DNA of 64,000 nt from Tateyamaria omphalii (lineage in GTDB: Bacteria; Pseudomonadota; Alphaproteobacteria; Rhodobacterales; Rhodobacteraceae), in contig NZ_JAHVHT010000001.1 in assembly GCF_019802125.1 (NCBI RefSeq), positions 744,001-808,000 on the forward strand. The letters run 5' to 3'. The notes below the pieces were generated by a model. The model was not told the origin of the DNA. It did not search any database and saw nothing but the letters and a program-made list of their open reading frames with translations. Shown here piece by piece: positions 8,477 through 16,572 of this stretch. The translations under genes and the position numbers were made by a program. Every line of letters starts with the position of its first letter. Positions within the stretch are counted from its first letter, which is position 1.

Positions 8477-8504
8477 TGGCACACACAACAAGAACCAAAA
8501 CACG

Positions 8505-8942
8505 ATGAAGAACACCATCTCAGTTGCCATCCTCATTGCAGAAGGCTTTGTCGGCTACGCTCTGTGGCCCAAAACCGACCAGACCACGGCCTCGGCGCCA
8601 GACGGCGCCGTTTTGGCGGACAGCGCGCTGGTTGATATTGTGATCCCGGACACACTCTCGGCGAATGCGCAGATAGGCAAACGCGGCTTCGAGGCGAATT
8701 GTGTCGCCTGTCACGGTACCAATGCTGTGGGTCAGGATGGGGTCGCGCCTCCCTTGGTTCACATCATCTACGAACCCGGCCACCATGCCGACGAGAGCTT
8801 TCAGAGGGCTGTCGCCATGGGGGTCAGGGGGCACCATTGGCCTTTCGGCAACATGCCTCCCATAGAGGGTCTCACGCGCGGAGATGTGACCATGATCACC
8901 GCCTATATTCGGGAACTGCAACAGGCCAACGGGATCAACTGA
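8505..8942 (+). CDS. periplasmic c-type cytochrome of the copper operon
   Basis: The 145-residue protein has one N-terminal membrane anchor or signal (residues 4-21) and a single heme c site C66-VAC-H70. A likely axial methionine lies at 117 (GNMPPI). A histidine-rich stretch (GHHADE, GHHWPF) between them could also bind metal. It is the first gene after the second CueR box and overlaps the copC reading region. It probably passes electrons from the multicopper oxidase encoded downstream to the respiratory chain, or protects it. That role is inference from context. Confidence 0.8.
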   Translation: MKNTISVAILIAEGFVGYALWPKTDQTTASAPDGAVLADSALVDIVIPDTLSANAQIGKRGFEANCVACHGTNAVGQDGVAPPLVHIIYEPGHHADESFQRAVAMGVRGHHWPFGNMPPIEGLTRGDVTMITAYIRELQQANGIN

Positions 8943-8962
8943 TGGCGATGAGGGGACAAACC

Positions 8963-9304
8963 ATGAAAAGACTGCTGATGACGGCGATGATTGGACTTTG
9001 GGCAACGGACGCTGTCGCGCACTCGCCACTTGAGACGACACTCCCGGCGGATGACGCCATCGTGTCCGAGGTGCCCACGGACGTCACAATGAACTTCCAG
9101 GGCAATATCCGCCTGACCCGTGTGACCATGACCCATGCAGACCAGCATACCGAAGACCTCGATCTGGAAGGTTTCGAAGGGTTCATTTCGGACTACGCCA
9201 TTCCGCTGCACTCCATGGGATCGGGTGTCTATGTCATCGAATGGCGGGGGCTTGGTACCGATGGCCATGTCTTGACCGGATCGTTCAGCTTTACGGTCGA
9301 GTGA
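8963..9304 (+). CDS. copC: CopC-type periplasmic copper-binding protein
   Basis: The 113-residue protein has a signal peptide ending at VAHSPLE, so the mature protein would begin with or near His, the classic CopC Cu(II) ligand. The beta-sandwich landmarks are a PTDVTMNF strand, then SGVYVIEWRGLGTDGH and TGSFSFTV at the C-terminus; the D-x-H there supplies further ligands. I chose the ATG at 8963, with GAGGGGAC upstream, over an in-frame ATG at 8942. CopC binds copper in the periplasm and works with CopD, which is encoded three bases downstream. Confidence 0.88.
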   Translation: MKRLLMTAMIGLWATDAVAHSPLETTLPADDAIVSEVPTDVTMNFQGNIRLTRVTMTHADQHTEDLDLEGFEGFISDYAIPLHSMGSGVYVIEWRGLGTDGHVLTGSFSFTVE

Positions 9305-9306
9305 CA

Positions 9307-10155
9307 ATGCCTGACCTGTTCGGATTGGCATCCATTGCAACCAAGTTTGCGTTGTATCTGGGCGTGCTGGCGTCGGTTGGTACGGGCCTTGCTGCCGTCC
9401 TGTTCCGCTTGAACCGATACCGTGGCTTTGCCGTCGGTTTTGCTGTCCTCGGGATGGCGGCGACGCTTCTTGGCTTCCTGCTGGCAGGGGCCGCACTGAC
9501 AGGTGATGCCAGCGGCATGACCGATCCCGAAATGCTTGGTTTGTTGTGGTCTACACCGGTCGGCACAGCGGTTGCATTGAGGATCACAGGATTGGGGCTG
9601 TTCGTCCTTGGGCTGTTTGTGGGGCGGATCGGGCTGGGCCTGTCATTGATCGGCGGCTTGCTTGCCCTTTGGTCCTTCGTCCATATCGGCCACATCCATG
9701 ACCGTGGCAGCCTGCAGCTCAACCTCGTACTGCTTTTCCATCTGACGGCAGCGTCCATCTGGATCGGCATCCTTCACCCTCTTCGGGCGTTGTCCTTGGA
9801 CACTGCAAAACTCCCGGAGGCATCGGAAGTCGGTCATCGCTTCGGCAGGATGGCGGCTGTCTTCGTCCCGTTGTTGGTCCTCGCTGGCGGATACATGAGC
9901 TATGAATTGGTCGGATCGATCTCAGCCTTGCTGAGCGGAGGCTACGGTCAAACACTTCTACTCAAAGTCCTGTTCGTCGCGGGATTGCTGGGCATTGCAG
10001 CAGCCAACAAACTGCGGTTCGTTCCCCAGATGGCTGCCGGTGATCAGGCCGCGGCACGCCATTTGGCGAAGTCTATTTCATTCGAATGGATGGTGATTTC
10101 GGTGATCCTGTTCGCCACCGCCGCGCTGACATCCGTTCTGACGTTGCCATCATGA
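9307..10155 (+). CDS. copD: CopD-type copper-transport membrane protein
   Basis: The 282-residue polytopic membrane protein has about eight hydrophobic helices. It carries CopD-family landmarks: VHIGHIHDRG in a mid-protein helix and LLFHLTAASIWIG further on, with histidines inside the membrane. It lies directly after copC and its stop overlaps the start region of the multicopper oxidase gene. CopD is thought to move copper across the inner membrane with CopC. The copC-copD adjacency makes the call firm although direction of transport cannot be judged. Confidence 0.85.
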   Translation: MPDLFGLASIATKFALYLGVLASVGTGLAAVLFRLNRYRGFAVGFAVLGMAATLLGFLLAGAALTGDASGMTDPEMLGLLWSTPVGTAVALRITGLGLFVLGLFVGRIGLGLSLIGGLLALWSFVHIGHIHDRGSLQLNLVLLFHLTAASIWIGILHPLRALSLDTAKLPEASEVGHRFGRMAAVFVPLLVLAGGYMSYELVGSISALLSGGYGQTLLLKVLFVAGLLGIAAANKLRFVPQMAAGDQAAARHLAKSISFEWMVISVILFATAALTSVLTLPS

Positions 10156-10163
10156 GGTTTGCA

Positions 10164-11462
10164 ATGAACAGAAGACAGTTCTTGGCATCGGCTTCCGCGC
10201 TGACCGTATTGCCGCATTACGTCTCGGCCGAAGGGGATTCCGTGACCCTGAGGGCGGAGCCCGTGACTGCACAAGTCCTACCGGAGGGTGAGGGTTTGAC
10301 CGAGATGCTTGGGTTCAATGGATCAATGCCGGGACCCGAGATTCGAGCGGTACAGGGTCAACCCATCTCAATAAACGTGGAGAACGGACTGGACGAAGGC
10401 ACATCGGTGCATTGGCACGGGATCAGGCTGGACAACCATATGGACGGTGTACCAATCCTGACCCAGGACCTGATTGATCCGGGAGACACCAAGACATACA
10501 GTTTCGTGCCCCCGGATGGAGGCACCTACTGGTACCACTCTCACTACATCTCTCACGAGCAAGTGGCGCGGGGCATGGCCGGCCCACTGATCGTAGCAGA
10601 AGACACGCCGCCCGATGTGGACGACGACATCACGGCGATCCTGGCAGATTGGCGGCTCGACCAAGATGGTCGTCTGACCGATGAGTTCACGGATATGCAC
10701 TCTGTGGCCCATGCGGGTTACATGGGGAATTTCGCCCGTGCATTTCTATCGCAAGCGACGGTCCGCATTGGGGACCGGATCAGATTGCGCCTGATCAATG
10801 CGGCAACAAACAGGATATTTCCATTGGAACTCAGCGGTGCGACAGGCGTGGTGGTCGCATTGGACGGAATGCCGTTGGCCGAACCGCGCCCTTTTGCGGG
10901 GGTTGTATTGGCGCCTGCTCAACGTGCCGATCTGATCCTGGATGTGTCTGGTCAAATCCACTTGGAGATGCCGACCCGACAAGGACCTTACAATCTTGCA
11001 AAGATCACAGTTGACGGAACGAATAACGCCAGGCGGGCAGGGGCGATCGTGCCGCTCAGCCCTCACAACCTGCCAAAACCGTCCGAACCCACCCAGCACC
11101 TGGTACTGACAATGATGGGCGGAGCCATGGGAGGGCGACATGGTGGCGACAACATCTGGGCATTCAACAACGTCTCGGACCTGCAGCCCGAACCATTCGG
11201 ATCGTTTGAACGCGGAGAGACGGCACAAGTAACCTTGGTCAACGACACGTCATTCCCGCATGGCATTCATCTGCATGGCCATCACTTCTACGAAGTCGCC
11301 CAGGATGGAAGCCTTGGTGATCTGCGGGACACCACGCTCGTTGAGGCAGGCGAAAGCCGGGACATCATCTGCGTCTTCGACAATCCCGGCCGCTGGATGC
11401 TGCATTGTCACATGCTCAGCCACACTGTCGGCGGTATGCGGACATGGGTGAACGTGGCATGA
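10164..11462 (+). CDS. multicopper oxidase, Tat-exported (CueO/CopA-like)
   Basis: The 432-residue enzyme begins with a twin-arginine signal (NRRQFLASASALTVL, cleavage near residue 22). Three cupredoxin domains follow. All four copper-ligand motifs are present: HWHG (83-86), HSH (125-127), HGIHLHGHH (366-374) and H414-CH-x3-H419 with an axial M424. These ligands form the type 1 site and the trinuclear O2-reducing cluster. The methionine-rich segment of E. coli CueO is missing, so its cuprous-oxidase specificity may differ. I prefer the ATG at 10164 over 10152 because GAGG precedes it and the Tat motif is then properly placed. It probably oxidises Cu(I) in the periplasm. Confidence 0.88.
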   Translation: MNRRQFLASASALTVLPHYVSAEGDSVTLRAEPVTAQVLPEGEGLTEMLGFNGSMPGPEIRAVQGQPISINVENGLDEGTSVHWHGIRLDNHMDGVPILTQDLIDPGDTKTYSFVPPDGGTYWYHSHYISHEQVARGMAGPLIVAEDTPPDVDDDITAILADWRLDQDGRLTDEFTDMHSVAHAGYMGNFARAFLSQATVRIGDRIRLRLINAATNRIFPLELSGATGVVVALDGMPLAEPRPFAGVVLAPAQRADLILDVSGQIHLEMPTRQGPYNLAKITVDGTNNARRAGAIVPLSPHNLPKPSEPTQHLVLTMMGGAMGGRHGGDNIWAFNNVSDLQPEPFGSFERGETAQVTLVNDTSFPHGIHLHGHHFYEVAQDGSLGDLRDTTLVEAGESRDIICVFDNPGRWMLHCHMLSHTVGGMRTWVNVA

Positions 11463-11887
11463 GAGGTTTGGTGTTGGTCACCGTGTGTCTGTCTTCGCCT
11501 GCCCTGGCGGATCACGAGTTGTTGCATCGTGACCTCATCGCCGGAGAGCGACTTTATCAGCAGCAATGCTCATCCTGCCACGGCGCCAACCTCGAAGGTC
11601 AAGCGAACTGGCAATCTCCGAATGCCGATGGTGTCTTGCCCGCACCCCCTCACGATGCGACGGGTCACACGTGGCATCACGACAATCAACTTTTGTTCGA
11701 GTACACGAAACTGGGTGGACAAGGTGCGCTGGCAGCACGCGGTATAGACGATTTCAACAGCGGTATGCCTGCGTTTGATGGCGTGATAACCGACGATGAA
11801 ATCTGGAACATCCTGGCCTACATCAGATCGACCTGGCCTCAGCCAGTGCAGGACGCACAAGCCAGCCGCAACCCGCCACATGAGTGA
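11459..11887 (+). CDS. secreted c-type cytochrome, last gene of the copper operon
   Basis: The 142-residue protein has a signal peptide (residues 1-17), one heme c motif C37-SSC-H41 and a probable axial Met103 (NSGMPAF). The spacing is that of class I cytochromes. The ATG at 11459 overlaps the stop of the oxidase gene (ATGA). With the first cytochrome of the operon it could form an electron path from the multicopper oxidase. A perfect palindrome, AGATACGCGTATCT, lies just downstream at 11891-11904. Confidence 0.8.
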   Translation: MRGLVLVTVCLSSPALADHELLHRDLIAGERLYQQQCSSCHGANLEGQANWQSPNADGVLPAPPHDATGHTWHHDNQLLFEYTKLGGQGALAARGIDDFNSGMPAFDGVITDDEIWNILAYIRSTWPQPVQDAQASRNPPHE

Positions 11888-12048
11888 CGCAGATACGCGT
11901 ATCTTGAGATACTCTTGCGCCTCCTGCTGACCCTGCAACTGGTCATATACCCAGATAGACAAGCGTCATGGCCTCTGTCGGCCATTGGCCGCGGCGGACC
12001 TGGCGTTCGTCCAGATCGGCAACCACATCACAGATGTTTCATGTAGAG

Positions 12049-12132
12049 TGGTGGGCGACCCTGGAATCGAACCAGGCGTGCGTCTCCGCGAGGGAGTTAC
12101 AGTCCCCTGCCACACCTTGCGGCCTGTCGCCC
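12049..12132 (-). tRNA. tRNA-Tyr (anticodon GTA)
   Basis: The acceptor arm GGGCGAC/GTCGCCC, D-stem GCC/GGC, anticodon loop CTGTAAC, long class II variable arm (CGCGGAGACGC), T-arm CCTGG-TTCGATT-CCAGG and an encoded CCA at 12049-12051 are all present. The long variable arm and the GTA anticodon identify tRNA-Tyr. Its 3' end faces the copper gene cluster. Confidence 0.93.
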
Positions 12133-12238
12133 ACTGCGCCATTAGGGCATCTGCCCCGGTCAGCGTGAGCGCGTGATTACCGGGACGCATATCGGGGGTC
12201 AAGGCAGAAAATCCCTGCAGAACGCCAAAGGTGACGCA

Positions 12239-13015
12239 ATGAAAAAACCCAAATGGGTGGTCGAGAAAGAGCAGGCGAAAAAGGCCGACGCGGCAGCGAC
12301 GGTCTGGCTCTTTGGTCTGCATGCCGTGCGCGACGCACTGCTGAACCCGAAACGTGAAAAACTGCGCCTGATGGTGACGCTGAATGCCCAGAACAAGCTG
12401 GCCGACGCGATCACGTCCTCCGGTATGGACGCAGAGGTCATCGACCCTCGCAAGTTCAAACCGCCCATCGACCCGGGCTCGGTCCACCAAGGGGCGGCAC
12501 TCGAGGTCAAGCCGCTGGATTGGGGCAGCTTGGCGGACGTCGCCATCGGGGCCGAAGCGCCGCGGCTGATCCTGCTCGACCGTGTGACCGACCCGCACAA
12601 TGTGGGTGCCATCCTGCGCTCGGCCGAGGTGCTGGGCGCGTCCGCCGTCATCGGAACGCGCCACCACGCAGCCCCCGAAACCGGCGCGCTGGCCAAGACT
12701 GCCTCGGGCGCGCTGGAACGGCAGCCCTACGTGCGCGTCCGCAACCTTGCCGACGCCATCGTTGAATTGCAGGGCATGGGCTACATCGTCCTCGGCCTCG
12801 ACGGAGAGGCGGAGCAGACGATCGAAACCACGCTCAAAGGGCAAAAGGACCGACCCGTCGCGCTTGTTCTCGGCGCCGAAGGCCCCGGCCTGCGCCAGAA
12901 AACGCGCGAGACCTGCGACGCGCTGGTCAAAATCGACGCGGCGGGCGGATTTGGGTCACTCAATGTCTCAAATGCTGCCGCAATTGCCTTATATGCCTCC
13001 AAGGACCACGGATAG
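12239..13015 (+). CDS. rlmB: 23S rRNA (guanosine-2'-O-)-methyltransferase, RlmB type
   Basis: The 258-residue SpoU/TrmH-family enzyme has a substrate-binding N-terminal domain (LFGLHAVRDALLNP, residues ~28-95). The C-terminal knotted SAM-binding domain shows the three family motifs: LDRVTDPHNVGAILRSAE, LVLGAEGPGLR and SLNVSNAAAIALY. RlmB methylates the 2'-O of G2251 in the ribosomal P-loop. I chose the ATG at 12239 over an upstream in-frame start because it begins the basic KKPKWV tail. The Gm2251 target is by homology; related SpoU enzymes act on tRNA. Confidence 0.85.
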   Translation: MKKPKWVVEKEQAKKADAAATVWLFGLHAVRDALLNPKREKLRLMVTLNAQNKLADAITSSGMDAEVIDPRKFKPPIDPGSVHQGAALEVKPLDWGSLADVAIGAEAPRLILLDRVTDPHNVGAILRSAEVLGASAVIGTRHHAAPETGALAKTASGALERQPYVRVRNLADAIVELQGMGYIVLGLDGEAEQTIETTLKGQKDRPVALVLGAEGPGLRQKTRETCDALVKIDAAGGFGSLNVSNAAAIALYASKDHG

Positions 13016-13024
13016 GAGGCGACC

Positions 13025-13315
13025 ATCGCGCATCCCACGAAAATCGCGACCTGCTGCTATTGCGGGACACGGGCCGCGCTCGTGCTGACGGGCCGCAACA
13101 GGCACGAGCTGGCATGTTCCAGCTGCGGCGCGCCGCTGCACGATCTCAAGATGCTGCCCAAGAAGAAGTCGGGCGACCGCGAACTGGTTCGCCCTTCGGC
13201 TATCCGCCAGTCAGCCCGACCAAAGCCGACCAAAAAGAAATACAAGAAGCGCAAGTCGCGCTGGAAGGACATCTTCGAAGACGCCTTTGATATCATTGAG
13301 GATATCTTCGATTGA
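13025..13315 (+). CDS. zinc-ribbon protein with basic tail; apparent AUC start codon
   Basis: From 13025 the frame encodes 96 residues. A zinc ribbon has Cys pairs at 10/13 (CCYCG) and 31/34 (CSSCG), followed by a lysine/arginine-rich middle and an acidic helix (FEDAFDIIEDIFD). The in-frame stop at 13013-13015 rules out an earlier start. AGGAGG at 13014-13019 lies five bases before ATC at 13025. The first usual start codon is GTG at 13082, which would remove the first Cys pair. I therefore annotate ATC as the start; a sequence error for ATG is the alternative. Similar unannotated zinc-ribbon proteins occur in Rhodobacteraceae. The function is unknown; nucleic-acid binding is plausible. Confidence 0.65.
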   Translation: MAHPTKIATCCYCGTRAALVLTGRNRHELACSSCGAPLHDLKMLPKKKSGDRELVRPSAIRQSARPKPTKKKYKKRKSRWKDIFEDAFDIIEDIFD

Positions 13316-13389
13316 CGCGCGGTGCGCGGAGATTTCGCGAAATGTTCGTTTAAGGTTTCGTTCACAGATTTGAGAGAGGGTCTTTCACA

Positions 13390-13508
13390 TCCTTCAGAAG
13401 ATCATATCTGAAGTTGTGAACCGCAGGTTTGGAACTCCTGCAGGTTAATCACTGTCCCTCGTTCCGCACCTTCGCGCCCCTTTCGCTTTGCGATCGGGGC
13501 GTTTTTTT
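13390..13508 (+). ncRNA. candidate small RNA with three hairpins and an intrinsic terminator
   Basis: Three stems follow one another. CTTCAGA/TCTGAAG is at 13392-13413, AACC-GCAGG/CCTGC-A-GGTT at 13419-13446, and the terminator stem CGCCCC/GGGGCG at 13475-13501 is followed by T7 (13502-13508). The zinc-ribbon gene upstream ends at 13315, so this could be its 3' UTR or an independent RNA. I found no convincing promoter and do not recognise the family. Confidence 0.4.
13475..13508 (+). terminator. intrinsic terminator
   Basis: CGCCCC (13475-13480) pairs with GGGGCG (13496-13501), with a further CGC/GCG pair inside, and is followed by seven Ts. It ends transcription before the CoA-binding protein gene. 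Confidence 0.8.
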
Positions 13509-13536
13509 GGGAACGTGCCGGTGTGGGGGGACGGCA

Positions 13537-14010
13537 ATGGATGAAACCTATACCGATGCGCATCTGAAAGAGGTGCTGACACGGACCAAGGTCGTGGCGG
13601 TCGTGGGCGTGTCCACGAACCCCGTGCGGCCCAGCTATTACGTGGCGCGCTACCTGTCGCTGAAGGGATACACCGTGATCCCCGTGAACCCGGTTTATGC
13701 GGGCGAAACGCTATTCGGACGGACGGTGGTGGGTGATTTCGCCGACATCGACGCGCGCGTGGACATGGTCGACATCTTCCGCCGCTCCGATGCCGTGCCG
13801 CCCATCGTGGATGCGGCGATGCGCCAGTTGCCCCAGATCAAGACGATCTGGATGCAGATCGGTGTCTCACATGCCGAGGCCACCGCCAAAGCCCGCGACG
13901 CCGGGCTCACGGTCATCCAGAACCGCTGCCCCAAGATCGAATATCAGCGCCTTTTCGGCGAGTTGCGCATGGGCGGTTTCAACACCGGTATCATTTCCTC
14001 CCGGCTGTAG
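13537..14010 (+). CDS. CoA-binding domain protein (YccU-like)
   Basis: The 157-residue protein is a single Rossmann-type CoA-binding domain. The glycine-rich start VVAVVGVSTNPVRPSY (residues ~15-30) precedes GYTVIPVNPVY and a C-terminal CPKIEYQRLFGE motif with a conserved Cys typical of the YccU family. The ATG at 13537 has a strong G-rich ribosome site. Stand-alone members bind CoA or nucleotides, but their role is not settled. A long upstream frame extension is disregarded because it runs through the terminator. Confidence 0.8.
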   Translation: MDETYTDAHLKEVLTRTKVVAVVGVSTNPVRPSYYVARYLSLKGYTVIPVNPVYAGETLFGRTVVGDFADIDARVDMVDIFRRSDAVPPIVDAAMRQLPQIKTIWMQIGVSHAEATAKARDAGLTVIQNRCPKIEYQRLFGELRMGGFNTGIISSRL

Positions 14011-14103
14011 CGCCGCCGACCTGCCGAAAGATGCCGATGGCGTGGGCCGCGGTTGAACTCGCGCGCTCCCTTGCGCAGTCTGACCTCTCTTGTTGCCAGA
14101 CAC

Positions 14104-14616
14104 ATGCCGATGCCGTTCACCATTGTTCCGATCCAAATGACCCACGTGCCGGCCTTCCACAGCGCCGTGGACACCGTTGCGAAGGAGAAAAAGTATCTGC
14201 AATCGTTCGAGGCGCCACCGCTGGGCAGCACCCGCGACTTCGTACGCAGAAACATCGAAAGGGGCCTTACCCACCTTGTCGCAACCGACGCAGACTCCGT
14301 TGTCGGCTGGTGCGATATCCTGCCCAACGCCGCACCGGTCCGGTCTCATGTCGGCGTTGTGGGAATGGGGGTGTTGCGACCGTACCGGGGCCGGGGTCTG
14401 GGCCGCGCGCTGCTTCGGCGGGCCTTGACGGACGCACGGCGGCACGGCTTTGACAAGATCGAGCTCAGGGTGCGCGCATCGAACCGTGCGGCGTGTCATC
14501 TCTACCAAGCCATGGGCTTCGAGATCGAAGGCACGCTCAAGGACGACATCCGCGTGAACGGCGTGCCCGACAGCACCCATTGCATGGCGCTCTTTCCGGC
14601 GTATCGCGAAGCGTGA
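14104..14616 (+). CDS. GNAT-family N-acetyltransferase
   Basis: The 170-residue protein shows the acetyl-CoA-binding core of GNAT enzymes: VVGMGVLRPYRGRGLGRALL (the Q/R-x-x-G-x-G/A loop) at about 77-96, followed by a helix. The motif ELRVRASNRAACHLYQAMGF follows in the last third, which is typical of RimJ/RimL-like and small-molecule acetyltransferases. The substrate is unknown. Two in-frame ATGs (14104 and 14110) are possible, and neither has a clear ribosome site. It is convergent with the next gene. Confidence 0.75.
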   Translation: MPMPFTIVPIQMTHVPAFHSAVDTVAKEKKYLQSFEAPPLGSTRDFVRRNIERGLTHLVATDADSVVGWCDILPNAAPVRSHVGVVGMGVLRPYRGRGLGRALLRRALTDARRHGFDKIELRVRASNRAACHLYQAMGFEIEGTLKDDIRVNGVPDSTHCMALFPAYREA

Positions 14617-14645
14617 CAACCGGTTTCGGGCTGCAGACATGAAAA

Positions 14646-14674
14646 ATGCCCCGCACCGGATGGGCGCAGGGCAT
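14646..14674 (-). terminator. terminator of the DUF2147 gene
   Basis: ATGCCC-CGC (14646-14654) pairs with GCG-CA-GGGCAT (14664-14674). On the minus strand it is followed by TTTTTC (14641-14645), so it fits an intrinsic terminator for the gene ending at 14695. It may also slow plus-strand transcription from the acetyltransferase gene. Confidence 0.65.
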
Positions 14675-14694
14675 TAATTGGTCTCGTCTTGGGA

Positions 14695-15072
14695 TCAGTT
14701 CAACCGGGTCCAGGTCTGTCCGCGGCAGATCGGACCGACACAGCCCGACACTTTCAGCGCATTGCCATTCAGCGACATTTTGGAGCGATAGGTCTTGTCC
14801 ACATCCGGCGCCCAGATGCGTCCGCCGGCATAGCTGCCATTGCCCTTGGACTTCATGTCCCAGATCATGCGCTTGCCCTTGATCGACGTGTTATCGCTGT
14901 CCACGACCTTGGCAATGGTGCCGCAAATGCTGTCGCCGCAGGCAGAGATGGTCACATGCAGGTAGCCGCCCGTTTCGCCGGTTTCGGTTTTCCAGGTGCC
15001 GTGCACAGGATCGGCCAGCGCCATCCCCGCGCCCGCAACGGCCACGCATGCGGCTGCAATCAGGTGTTTCAT
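14695..15072 (-). CDS. DUF2147-family exported protein
   Basis: The 125-residue protein has a clear signal peptide (MKHLIAAACVAVAGAGMALA). A small beta-barrel follows, with the DUF2147 pattern: HGTWKTE at the start, DSICGTIAKV with a conserved Cys, MIWDMK, and GGRIWAPDVDKTYRSKMSLNG. A Cys-x4-Cys region near the C-terminus (SGCVGPICRGQTWTR) could form a disulfide. DUF2147 proteins are periplasmic and of unknown function. The frame extends upstream over hisA, but the signal peptide fixes the start at 15072. Confidence 0.8.
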   Translation of the reverse strand: MKHLIAAACVAVAGAGMALADPVHGTWKTETGETGGYLHVTISACGDSICGTIAKVVDSDNTSIKGKRMIWDMKSKGNGSYAGGRIWAPDVDKTYRSKMSLNGNALKVSGCVGPICRGQTWTRLN

Positions 15073-15204
15073 TGAGTGTCTCCTCCGTAATGCCCGGAAC
15101 TGTGAGACATCAGCGCCCACGCTGGCAAGAATGACCTTGGGTCGCGTTGCAAATCTACACGAGAGGTGCGAGGAGGCGCCCAAACGCATGAAAGGCCTGA
15201 CACC

Positions 15205-15924
15205 ATGATCCTCTACCCCGCCATCGACCTCAAAGACGGCAATGCCGTGCGGCTGGTACACGGGGACATGGACCGCGCCACGGTCTTCAATGACGACCCG
15301 GCGGCGCAAGCCCGCGCCTTTGTCGAGGCAGGCTGCGAATGGCTGCACCTCGTGGACCTCAATGGCGCCTTCGCAGGCGAACCGGTCAACGCGGCCCCGG
15401 TCGAGGCGATCCTGAAAGACTGCAACGTCCCCGCCCAGCTTGGCGGCGGCATTCGGGACATGGCGACAATCGAAATGTGGCTGTCCAAGGGGCTCCAGCG
15501 CGTCATCCTCGGCACGGTGGCGGTCGAAAACCCTGACCTCGTGCGCGACGCGGCCAAAGCGTTCCCCGGCCATGTGGCGGTCGGCATCGACGCTCGGAAT
15601 GGCAAGGTGGCGACAAAGGGCTGGGCCACGGAAACCGATGTTGACGCCACCGACCTCGCCAAAAGCTTCGAAGATGCAGGTGTGGCCGCGATTATCTACA
15701 CCGACATCAACCGGGACGGGGCCATGGGCGGTCCGAACATCCCGGCCACGCAAGCCCTGGCCGAAGCCGTGGACATCCCTGTGATCGCATCCGGAGGTGT
15801 GTCGTCCCTTGACGATCTGACGGCGCTCAAGGCCACGGGCGTGATCTCGGGCGCCATCTCGGGCCGCGCGCTCTATGACGGGGCCATCGACCTCGCCACG
15901 GCGCTTGCGGCCCTCAAGGGCTAG
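15205..15924 (+). CDS. hisA: HisA, ProFAR isomerase
   Basis: The 239-residue TIM barrel converts ProFAR to PRFAR, the fourth step of histidine synthesis. Asp8 ([14 protein letters not shown]) and the second-half Asp (GIDARNG, near 128-130) are the catalytic pair. Phosphate-binding glycines are seen at QLGGGIRD and ASGGVSS. Length and motifs are normal. The start has no strong upstream competitor. A DUF302 gene on the opposite strand separates it from hisF, which breaks the usual his gene run. Confidence 0.95.
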   Translation: MILYPAIDLKDGNAVRLVHGDMDRATVFNDDPAAQARAFVEAGCEWLHLVDLNGAFAGEPVNAAPVEAILKDCNVPAQLGGGIRDMATIEMWLSKGLQRVILGTVAVENPDLVRDAAKAFPGHVAVGIDARNGKVATKGWATETDVDATDLAKSFEDAGVAAIIYTDINRDGAMGGPNIPATQALAEAVDIPVIASGGVSSLDDLTALKATGVISGAISGRALYDGAIDLATALAALKG

Positions 15925-15927
15925 GCG

Positions 15928-16380
15928 TTACTGCGCAGCCCCGTCGGTGAACTTGCCAAGCGCACCGGTCATGGTCTGGATATAAGGGGCATCCTCCGCC
16001 ACACCGCCCAACTTGCCCAGCATGGCGGCGGGGTCCTCATAGGCGATCATGGTCTTGCCGGTCTCGTCCTCGAACACCAGCACCTTCATCGGCAAAAACA
16101 GGCCGGCACTGCGGTCATCCAGCATCGCCTGCGTGCCCAGCTTCGGATTGCCAAAGATCAAAAGCTGCGAGGCACCAATGTCCTCTCCAATACCCTGCGC
16201 GCCCGCACCGTGATCCACACGGCCAAAGATGGTCAGCCCTGCGCCCTCAAGGGCGGTCTGCAGCGCATCCATGGTTTCATCGACGCCCTGCGCCGATTCC
16301 TTCCGAATGATCCCGTTGTCCCCAGCCATCGCCGTCCCCGCCAGAAATATGCCCATCACCAGGGCCATCAAAATCCGCAT
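15928..16380 (-). CDS. DUF302-domain exported protein
   Basis: The 150-residue protein has a signal peptide (MRILMALVMGIFLAGTAMA) followed by a DUF302 domain: RKESAQGVDETMDALQTALEGAGLTIFGRVDH, then LLIFGNPKLGTQAM and a downstream LPMKVLVFEDETGKTMIAYEDP. Family members are periplasmic and of unknown biochemical role. It sits on the minus strand between hisA and hisF, ending three bases from hisA. Confidence 0.8.
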   Translation of the reverse strand: MRILMALVMGIFLAGTAMAGDNGIIRKESAQGVDETMDALQTALEGAGLTIFGRVDHGAGAQGIGEDIGASQLLIFGNPKLGTQAMLDDRSAGLFLPMKVLVFEDETGKTMIAYEDPAAMLGKLGGVAEDAPYIQTMTGALGKFTDGAAQ

Positions 16381-16523
16381 GTCGCGTCTCCTTCATTGCA
16401 ATGCCGCATACCTGACATAGCCACCAGCAGACGCCACGCACCTTTGCGTGAGTGTTCCGTGATGCGCGGGCGTCCGCTCCTTCCCTGTTTCAAAAAAATC
16501 CCGGGGTGAGGCGCGCAGCGGCG

Positions 16524-16538
16524 AGGGGCAGAGCCCCT
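16524..16538. repeat. GGGGCAGAGCCCC palindrome (copy of dispersed motif)
   Basis: AGGGGCAGAGCCCCT upstream of hisF shares its core with the two longer dispersed elements at 17691 and 44233, but lacks their flanking conserved part. It may be a remnant. Confidence 0.45.
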
Positions 16539-16572
16539 TTCCCCGACCAGAAATCCACGCTACGAGACGGCC

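Noticed and set aside
11968-12176. Short frames over the tRNA-Tyr region
   Set aside because: They run through the tRNA and have no start signals.
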